Below, piece after piece: positions 56,021 to 64,000 of a stretch of DNA of 64,000 nucleotides (its first letter is position 1; every line of letters starts with the position of its first letter). The notes beneath the pieces were generated by a model, which worked only from the letters and a program-made list of their open reading frames with translations, did no database searches and had not been told where the DNA came from. The position numbers were made by a program, and so were the translations under genes. The DNA comes from Ancistrus triradiatus. Lineage: Eukaryota; Chordata; Actinopteri; Siluriformes; Loricariidae. The DNA lies in contig JAJAGP010002241.1 of the NCBI GenBank assembly GCA_025084515.1, positions 42,501 through 106,500 on the forward strand, in the 5' to 3' direction.

Positions 56021-56497
56021 CAGCTCTGGTAAAAATTGAGAGCACTGCAAAATGATCAGTATCTCTAGTTTTACTATTTGTAGGCACTGTGTGTGTGCAT
56101 TTTTGTTTCATTCTGTAACTTGCTGACAAATTCCAAATTAAAAAAATAATTATGACAGAGCATTTATTACCTATAAATGACAGCTGGTCAAAACAACAAA
56201 GAAGATGCAGTGTTTTCAGATCTCAAATAACACTAATAATACAGTTTATATTCATTTTTTTAAACAAAACATTAAACTTGCTGAATTAATATTTCAGCCA
56301 CAGCTTTCATGTGTCTCGTACTTTTCCTCAATAAATAAGATGTGGTTCAGGGGATCACCGAATCAGTACCTCATTAAGTAGAATGAGGTGTGTCTGTGTT
56401 GGAATTCATCAGATACTGGAATGGAGTTGCTGCCGTTCATGTTGATATGTTGATTTTAAGAAAATTGTGAGTGGGATCTTAATTGTTGCCAGAGCTG
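56021..56497. mobile_element. Tc1-type MITE with 'cagctctgg' termini
   Basis: Inverted ends cagctctgg and ccagagctg are each flanked by TA, 477 bp apart. Internal sequence such as agcactgcaaaatgatcagt and gctggtcaaaacaacaaaga matches a common non-autonomous Tc1 family of teleosts. No transposase. Confidence 0.85.
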
Positions 56498-56499
56498 TA

Positions 56500-57750
56500 T
56501 ATAATATATCATTGTACTATGTAAAATAGGCCTGGCTAAAATTCAAAAGACACATAATAAAATAATGTAAATTAACTATTTTCTCAGACACTTATCCAGT
56601 ACAGATTAAAACAGGTTAACCTTTGTCTTGTTTAAAATCAGTTTTAACATTTTGTCCTCATGGAGTGACAAGAACATTTTGAGCGGTGTTAAAATGTGCC
56701 CCTCAACCCTTGATCAATAGGGACTACTATATGAAGTATTTAGCATCTACATCAAATTCAATAAAATGTTTTTTCCAGAACAAATCACATAATCAGCATA
56801 ATAATTTGAGTGAAAAGCAGAATCTTTTTAAAAAATGTATAAATGTCAAAATTACTAGTATTTGATGTGTTTTGCTGTAATGACAGTGTGCATTCAAGCT
56901 GGCATGGACCCCACAGTTTGTGCCAGCATGAATTCACAATATTCCAAGAGAACATTTTGATCTTACTGAATGCTTGTCTTTCTCAGTCCTTAAGTGCCCC
57001 GTAGAAATGCCTTTTTTCAATGATTCACATAAATTGTTATTCTGATTATAGGATTTGTCATGAAAAAGACTAGACTAAATTCAAGAAAATGCAACACAAA
57101 AAAAGAAAGGTTGTTTTTCACTACATAGATCCATTATAAATTATTTATAACTAGCTGGGTAAAAGAAATTGCAAAAATGGCAATGATGACAGAATAACAT
57201 TTGAGGAAATGTCTAGCATCTTCTGTTTGCACAAAGAAGAGAAGGTCAGCAGAAAACTAAATCCTCCTTCTTTCACAGTTGGATATAACATAAAAAAGTT
57301 CAAAGACTAAGGAATGAAAACGGACAATGTATAAGCAGACCCAGAAAGACCACCAGGAGACAGAACAGGATCATTTTGGGTAACGGTGCATTTATACTCG
57401 TAGTTCAGTTCACTTGGTCGGTACTAAAGCAGAAAATGGTACACTGTGGCATTTTTAGTTTTGGCGTTCTTAGAATTGAACCAAAATAATCTAAACACAG
57501 GTCATATGAATAAGGTTACATGCTGATTGGACAGCTTTTATGATGTTTTGCGACCAAACATCCGAACTTTCATAACCTCCGCCACAATGCTGTGTGCTGG
57601 GATAAACATGTTTGTGATATTTCATAATATGTTCTGGTATTTTTATCAGCTGATACTCACAATTTATAAAGCAGTCAAATCAGCACCAGGACCTCCTGCT
57701 GCAAGGAGATGCCAGTACCAAGGTGTAATGGGCAATTTACCTCCTATAAT
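56500..57750. other. Intergenic, possible old Tc1 debris
   Basis: The segment near 56,850-56,960 (tagtatttgatgtgtt ... gcattcaagctggcatg) resembles sequence at about 61,990-62,050, so both may be remnants of one repeat. I see nothing else. Confidence 0.4.
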
Positions 57751-57751
57751 G

Positions 57752-57960
57752 GGGTGGCATGGTGGCGCAGTGGTTACCTCACAGCTCCAGCATCCCCGGT
57801 TCGATCCTCAGACTTGCATGGCCTCCCCATGTCCGCATGGGCTTAATCTGGGTGCTCTGGTTTCCTGTCACAGTCCAAATACATGCGTTAGGGTAACTGA
57901 TTAGGCTAATTTGGCCCTATCTGAGTATGTAGGACTAGTTTTGATGTGACCTTGTGTATC
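57752..57960 (+). repeat. tRNA-derived SINE, second family
   Basis: The head is ggggtggcatggtggcgcag with A box tggcgcagtgg and B box ggttcgatcct. It is followed by catggcctccccatgtccgc, gggtgctctggtttcctgtc and agtccaaatacatgcgttag, the usual order of a common teleost SINE. Confidence 0.75.
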
Positions 57961-58299
57961 GATGTAACCTTGTATCTGGTGGTATATAGGCATTTATGCT
58001 GAAATCGATGTTAAATCAACCAACCAACCAAATAAACCCTCTATAACAAGAAGAAGCAGGTATGCATGAGTATTCTGCCCTTTGGAATGAAAGAATCAAG
58101 TTTAATTTTTTTTTAACAGAACCACAATTACATTAGTTTCATAACTATTGTATCAACTTACGTTATGTTAAATTATGTTTTTTTAAGAATTACTTCTTGT
58201 AACATTGTACCCAGTGTTTGGTTCGTTTACGTGTTTTTGGTCCATGCTGCATTCATACATCAACTGAACTGCACCACAATTAATTTGAAAGCAGACCAA

Positions 58300-58538
58300 G
58301 ACCCACCTGTTGCCCAGAAAGGGAAATGGGTATAAGAAGATGTTAAAGACTTTAAATATTCCTAGAGATGCCATTGGGAGCACTGTACAAAAGTTTAAAA
58401 CTGCATGCACCAGCAGCAAAAGTACCTTGCCTTGGGAGAAAGGCCAAAAATTTTGTAAAGATGTCTTAGGTATCTCATCAGGACAACCCAATTGTTGCTG
58501 CAAAAGACTTGCATTATGACCAGATGAAGGCTGGGACA
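58300..58538 (+). mobile_element. Tc1-like DNA-binding-domain fragment, cut by a SINE
   Basis: KGNGYKKMLKTLNIPRDAIG (about 58,319-58,380) resembles the helix-turn-helix of a Tc1 transposase. It stops where the V-SINE at 58,539 begins. Confidence 0.6.
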
Positions 58539-58733
58539 AATTTACATTTACAGCATTTAGCAGACGCACTTATCCAGAGCGACTTACAATTGGTAGAATC
58601 TTACAATTCAAGCAATTGTGGGTTAAGGATCTTGCTCAAGGACCCAACAGTGGCAGCTTGGCAGAGGTGGGATTTGAAGCCTGGACCTTCTGGTCCAGAG
58701 TCCAGTACCTTATTCGCTAGGCTACCACAGTCC
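58539..58733 (-). repeat. V-SINE-type SINE, copy 5
   Basis: Minus orientation with head at 58,733. All parts (tail gcatttagcagacgcactta, core, B box, A box) are present. Confidence 0.85.
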
Positions 58734-58779
58734 ACAATGTGCATATACCAAACATAAAAACATCACATCACAGGTTTTT

Positions 58780-58985
58780 ATGCTGAATGCTCCTCTTGAC
58801 ATAACCCTCTCCATTCATCTGAGCTTGGGATCTGCTCTAGGGGGACACCTCCATCAGCTGGGGTGTTTTCATAAATGCACCACTCAACCACTCATTGCAA
58901 GCCTCGTCTAGGATTGAACCCACACCCTTTGACACTGCTCTTTTCCAGCACCTGGCTTTACCCACTGATCCAATGAAGCTCCTAT
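58780..58985 (-). repeat. Possible tRNA-derived SINE, third type
   Basis: The minus strand has A-box-like tggatcagtggg and B-box gggttcaatcct about 45 nt apart, followed by unrelated sequence. No second copy occurs in the window. Confidence 0.4.
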
Positions 58986-58989
58986 AGTC

Positions 58990-59700
58990 TATCTCTCAGT
59001 ACAATAGTTATTTCAATACAATTTAAATAATTCCATTCATAATAATTAGTTTAGTAAAGCAGGAAGTTAATGGATTTTTTATTTTGTTTGTTTTTTACTT
59101 TTTGTTGTTCCTGTTGTTGTGCATGTTATGACCTGATTTTGGGTCATAACCTGTTTGCCTGTGGCACTATTAGCAGTTATTATGTCCCCATATGAACTGT
59201 ACAGTTGGTGTAATTGGTGAGACTAAGAGGATCTTCAGGCTTATCACATAGCTCGTGTGTATTTGCTACTGTGTGTAAATCCTCTCATTGAACAGAACTG
59301 AGACAGAGCCGAAACTCTAGTCCCTGTAAATATATATGGGACAGTAATCTAGTACAGACACCACATATTGTACTTCTGACTAGTTATCAGCAGATGTACT
59401 GTTAGCTGATATCTATTAAGAACTTGTCTTCAGGTTGTATCATATTGAGGTTACAGTGGCAATATATTTTGCTTTTTATACAGTTTAAAAGTTGAGCCTT
59501 GAGTTGGACAGGCCTGGGGTTCTTATATCTGGATATTTTTTTTAATCCAGGGGCTTTGACTTCAAGCCCAGCCCAAATTTATGTTGATAACCAATGAATC
59601 TAGCCTTTAGTATAATTTACCAAATGTGCAGCCGGTATAATGAGGTGAGTCTGTAATGAGATGAGTGGGCACCGTTGAGCTCACAGTAACATGGCTCTTT
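58990..59700. other. Intergenic or intronic, nothing recognised
   Basis: AT-rich sequence with no repeat family seen. It may be an intron if the exons at 59,709 and 60,825 are real. Confidence 0.4.
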
Positions 59701-59708
59701 CTTTCCAG

Positions 59709-59812
59709 TAGCCAAGAGCCTCTTCAGCACAAAGGGCCAGAAGCTGCATAATGCCAGCCTGGCCCTGCTTTTAATTACCACTGAGCTTCTTTTGTGTGAA
59801 GAGAGAAAAAAG
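59709..59812 (+). CDS. Candidate exon of an unrecognised gene
   Basis: It is bounded by tttctttccag and aag|gtgggg. Its single open frame encodes AKSLFSTKGQKLHNASLALL followed by LITTELLLCEERKK, a plausible amphipathic helical (HEAT-like) stretch. It enters needing one base and exits in phase 0, compatible with the candidate exon at 60,825. I do not recognise the protein. It could still be chance or a non-coding conserved segment. Confidence 0.4.
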
Positions 59813-60824
59813 GTGGGGGAGAACTGAGTCTGCTCTAATATATTTACTAAATTGCATTTGGTGTATTGCAGTTATGGATCAAGCACTACATGGTTTATAT
59901 CTTTATTTTAAGCCATTCACAGTCACATTTTCTATCTAGATTGGTCCTTTTTTTTTTTTTTTGAATAAAATTAATAATTTATGCTTCCCAGTCATCTAGC
60001 AGTTCAGCGGAATCACTGTTCCATTTGTTTTTGTGGTATTCTTCAAAAACCAATTGAAGAGAATTGTAGACTAATTTATAAATAATCCCATATAATGTTA
60101 TTTTTGTGGAGAACAATGCCTTGTTGTGCTGGAAGGATTCCAAACTAGACCACGGTGTCCACTTGGTCAAGAAGAGTATGCCATACCATTATGTGCTATA
60201 ATGACTTACGGCATACACACATCCCTAATGTGTGTAACAACACCAGTGTTTTGAGTTGCACTCATTTCAGACATCAGACAGCAGGTCTTTGGATGACGGA
60301 TAATGAGAATCCACCAACCAAACAACTTATGTGGTTGTTGAATATCTCATTCCTAAACTATGAATATTAAGATGTAGGTGGTCCAGTTTTGTTGCTTTTC
60401 TGCCTGTGAGGACTGGGTGGCTGTACTGTATACTTAATTTTATAAAGCTGTTATGCACCTAGATGAAGGTGTGGATGAACCAGACAAACCCATTAATAAG
60501 GATTTTCATATATGGTTGACCATGTAGAGTATATTGGACTTCCATTGTAGGTACCTCTGTTTTGTAACATTCTGGTTTCTTTTTTTAAGCAGTGAAGCAA
60601 GACATTTTTGATCTGTTTTCAAACCATTCTTTCCATTAAGTTAGGGGAGATCTGAGAACCCAACTGTGCCTTAATGTAATCACAGACACATCACTCACTT
60701 CCAATAAGAACACACAGAGCAGGACCTGTACCAATAGGTGTGGCCTGGTGTTTATCAGCCATCACTAAAGTACATCCCAGATCCCAGAGGATTGTGCTTT
60801 GATCCTCTTTGCTCCCCATCTCAG

Positions 60825-60869
60825 ATCTCTCAACAGCTCATGCTGATGTGTTTGTTTGCCTACCACCAG
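60825..60869 (+). CDS. Candidate 45-bp exon of the same unrecognised gene
   Basis: Acceptor gctccccatctcag and donor cag|gtgagt are both near consensus. The 15 codons ISQQLMLMCLFAYHQ are open and in phase with the exon at 59,709. No further exon could be supported downstream before the window ends. Confidence 0.4.
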
Positions 60870-61771
60870 GTGAGTTTACACAGTTTACACACTGCCACAG
60901 ACTATAAACAGTCCAGTAGCTGCTCGCACAGCACATCACATTAATGTAAATTGTCAAAACGTCAGTTCAAATGTGCTTTCGTCATACCATGTACAGTGTA
61001 TAAATGTGTATAGCATATGTACACAATACATGATAATGTGCCTTTATACATAAGTCAGCACTACATATAGTACACGTTGTGCAACATGTCTAACAAGACA
61101 TGCCTTCAGCATGCAGAACTAAGAAAATGTGTAAATGACATGGCACTTATCTGTCAAAAAAACAAATCAGCTGAAATATTGCAAATACAATTTTTCAAGT
61201 ATGTGGTACCTTCTGTAATGGTCCTTCTATCTGATTATATGATTTACACTGAAGGCAAATATGAAAGTACTCATTCACTCCACCTTGTGTTGGTGATGTC
61301 ATTTCTGAATAATTATTTCCCTTCCCCACTTAAAGGAAGTACCTGTCACTGCAGTTTTTCTGTCTGTAGACTGTGTACTTCCACTATCCTGTCAAATTAG
61401 TGAATCCATATGGATCACAGTATCAATACTTACACCTTCCCTGATCTTAAATATTGAGGAAGTAATCAGAGAGAGTAGTTTTTGAGATATAATCTTGAAC
61501 ACTCTCATTGTAATTGTACTTCTTGCTTTGATCCTGCATCTAAGAGATGCACTATCTTGGATAAGTAGCCTCTGGGAGCTGTGGGCATGTTGAGCGAGAC
61601 TGAATAAGAGACATAATCTTCTTAGGCTACACCCTTTACCATGTATATGCATCAAGGCTGAAAAATCACTGACCCACTTTAACACAGGGGATAAGAATGG
61701 CTGGGTCAAAGGAGTCACACAGACTGTCCCGTACCATGCAGACTGTGTGTACTTTAGACTACCTCTTACAA

Positions 61772-61972
61772 AAAATCTTGCTTGTTTGTGGGTGACCAAA
61801 TACTTATTTTCCACCATAATTTACAATTAAATTCTTTAAAAATCCTACAATGTGATTTCCTGGATTTTTTTCCCTCATTTTGTCTCTCATAGTTGAAGTG
61901 TACCTATGATGAAAATTACAGACCTCTCTCATCTTTCTAAGTAGGAGAACTTGGCTGACTAAACACTTTTTT
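61772..61972 (+). mobile_element. Tc1-like terminal fragment
   Basis: This is the same terminal sequence as in transposons B and C (gggtgaccaaatacttattt to aggagaacttg), with a short deletion near the tip. No transposase. Confidence 0.85.
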
Positions 61973-62070
61973 GTACATACATTTTAGAATGTATTAGTAT
62001 TTAATATGTTCCTCCTGTCGCTGTTATGACAGCATGCACTCAAGCTAGCATGTTCCCACAACGACTCCGC

Positions 62071-62073
62071 AAG

Positions 62074-62106
<33 letters not shown>

Positions 62107-62107
62107 C
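62071..62107. repeat. (TA)n(GA)n microsatellite
   Basis: About 16 bases of TA run straight into about 20 of GA. Confidence 0.9.
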
Positions 62108-62299
62108 GTCTTTCAATTTAAAAGATATTTAATTGAAGAAAAATGTGTTACAATTATTAGCTTCCCTTGTTACTTTTTATGAACAAATGTCATTCACTAT
62201 CACACTGAAGATACAGGATACACAAATAAAATTAGACTAAAGTCAGAATGTTAAAAATGACCATATCCAGTGTTAATAACACTTTAAAAAACAGGAGCT

Positions 62300-62800
62300 G
62301 TGATACCACAGCGAGGAGGTTGGCTTGAAATGCCAAGTCTCCTTTTGTCACCTAGTCTCCAAGTCTATGTACCCAGGTACCATCTTCATGCCGACAAAAG
62401 CTTTGAAATGCATTTCCGAAGACAGCCTTTTCCATCTAACCACATACGCACAGTCTGTGATGCTGTTGGGCTGCGTGTCCTCCAAAGGAACCTGAGAACC
62501 ATGTTAGGATACATGGCTTGGTTGTAGTTTGATCTTCCAGCAGGACAGTAATCCAAAACAGAAATCCAAACAGAAATGATTCGATGACCACAAAATCACA
62601 TTTCTGACATCTCAGTCTTCTGACCCAGACTTTATTAAACACCTGTAGGGTAAACTGAAAAGGAATGTGCCAGGGTCTAGCACCCTGGAAGATCACAAGA
62701 GATTCTGTATTGAGGACTCTCTCAGATTTCTGTTCTCCAATCTGGTCAAGCCTTACAAAAGAAGCCTAAACTTTGTTGACAAAGTAAAACATGGGTTTTT
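62300..62800 (+). mobile_element. Very degenerate Tc1-like remnant
   Basis: Plus-strand frames near 62,530-62,800 give DLIFQQDSNPK-like and DPDFIKHL.GKLKRNVPG-like strings in the order of a Tc1 catalytic core and C-terminus. There are many stops. The left end is unclear. Confidence 0.45.
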
Positions 62801-63299
62801 ATTTTGTTTTCCTAACAAATGAAGAAAATAATTTATATTCTGGTTTGACATTAAGCAAATTTTCTTCAGACATATGAAATAATATTTTTTACCTGTCTTT
62901 ACCAAATGGGGCAATGATACTAAAGCTAACTATATACAGGATATGTGTTTTATCTAAATTAAATTTCATATTGCTGATGAAAAATGCAAAGGTAAATGAT
63001 GTCCTCTGTTTCAACAAATAATCCACATCAGGTCTTTCTTTCCTTATCATTCACGTATGAGTCGGTCTGAATGCGACGTATGAATAATTAACTGGCAAAA
63101 CGTGTGTAAATATTGACATTTTACCTGCACCCTTACAATTCATTATCTGCGTAAGGGTGCAGATTTCTACTTTGTGTATGTAATTGATAAATGTGTTGTT
63201 GAGTGGGCTAAAGGAAATGATACTCACACTCTTAGACTATATGAATGAAATATTAAGCATTTGTTTCACACGTGGAAAATGCTTAACTGTAATGAATAC

Positions 63300-63430
63300 A
63301 CTCAGTCATTTGTTCACTTCCCTTACCCCTTAATCCAATTTAGGGTCGCTGAAGGCAAGGCCTAACCAGTAGCACAGGGTGAAAGGCAGGATCCAACCCC
63401 GCACACAAACACTCACTCACTCACAAATGC
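63300..63430 (+). repeat. Common fish repeat fragment
   Basis: ttaatccaatttagggtcgc, then gcacagggtgaaaggcagga, is wording I associate with a dispersed teleost repeat. Class is not established. Confidence 0.35.
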
Positions 63431-63482
63431 ATGAACTTAAATATTGCTAAAATAATATCAATGTATTTTTGATTGACTGTGG

Positions 63483-63660
63483 GGACTGTGGTAGCCTAGT
63501 GGGTAAGGTACTGGACTATGGACCAGAAGGTCCAGGGTTCAAATCCCACTTCTGCCAAGCTGCCACTGTTGGGTCCTTGAGCAAGGCCCTTAACCCACAA
63601 TTGCTTGGATTGTAAGATTGTATCAATTGTAAGTCGCTCTGTATAAGGGCGTCTGCTAAA
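63483..63660 (+). repeat. V-SINE-type SINE, copy 6
   Basis: ggactgtggtagcctagtgg, then ccagggttcaaatcccactt, then gggtccttgagcaaggccct, then tctgtataagggcgtctgct. It is full length except for the distal tail. Confidence 0.88.
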
Positions 63661-64000
63661 ACTCTCTACATGGAAATGGAAATGGTTGACTTTCTAAAAG
63701 AATATCAATCATCAAATCTTAAAGTAGAAATAGATTAGTTTCTCATGTGAACAAACATTCAAGCTCAAGAGAAATTAAGCAGACATGAGGCTATAGAAGT
63801 AAGTAACCTGAAACAGTCTGACATAGTCCAATCACATCTTGATTGTAGCTTCTTGCTATTAAAAATCTCATTGTACACCATGGACTCCAAGATGCCATAT
63901 GTACTAACTCTTTTCCCCCAGAGCCATGAGTGTAAAACGTCTCTAAATATCACAGATCCTCTACCATACTAAACAGTGTGGATTATATTATTTTCTCTAT
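63661..64000. other. Right-edge stretch, nothing recognised
   Basis: AT-rich with no supported feature. Confidence 0.6.

Noticed and set aside
1..64000. CRISPR arrays, operons, riboswitches, rRNA or genuine tRNA genes
   Set aside because: None seen. tRNA-like heads are all followed by SINE bodies, and the repeats lack CRISPR spacing.

Overview
This is vertebrate, almost certainly teleost, nuclear DNA. It has intron-rich genes with canonical GT/AG junctions, many Tc1-like transposon copies, V-SINE-type and other tRNA-derived SINEs, chromodomain Gypsy retrotransposons, a Penelope-like element and long (TA)n/(GA)n tracts. I cannot name the species. The SINE heads look like those I associate with otophysan fishes, but that is only an impression. 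I see no bacterial genes, CRISPR array or rRNA.

There are two well-supported host genes. (1) On the minus strand, from 13,692 to beyond the left edge, lie the first 24 coding exons of a secreted gel-forming mucin (Muc5/Muc2-like). They encode a signal peptide and the assemblies D1, D2 and D'D3, about 1,120 residues with every intron phase consistent, and a TATA-type element lies upstream. The mucin repeat region and C-terminus are outside the window. (2) On the plus strand, about 34,586-49,926, lies complete saal1. Twelve coding exons give 462 residues from a start matching the human one. A 4-nt upstream coding exon could extend this to 489.

Between them, 13.9-33.9 kb is a graveyard of nested mobile elements. 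A Tc1 copy (15,513...25,309) was split by a chromodomain Gypsy element (15,797-25,048, 5-bp target duplication gaaag). The 3' LTR of that Gypsy was in turn split by a head-to-head palindromic pair of Penelope-like copies (21,119-24,832) that also carries an inverted scrap of the LTR. Next come a nearly full-length Tc1 (25,386-26,917) and a second Gypsy (about 27,250-31,511) that has lost its reverse-transcriptase core. All these elements look inactive.

The right third (50-64 kb) is mostly non-coding: a hAT/BED-finger remnant, several Tc1 fragments, a Tc1-type MITE, SINEs and an unusual 30-bp triplicate of heat-shock-element-like motifs. Two phase-compatible candidate exons (59,709 and 60,825) belong to a gene I do not recognise. 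I found no convincing new biological system. The most informative novelties are the mobile-element rearrangements and a few gene-structure questions.
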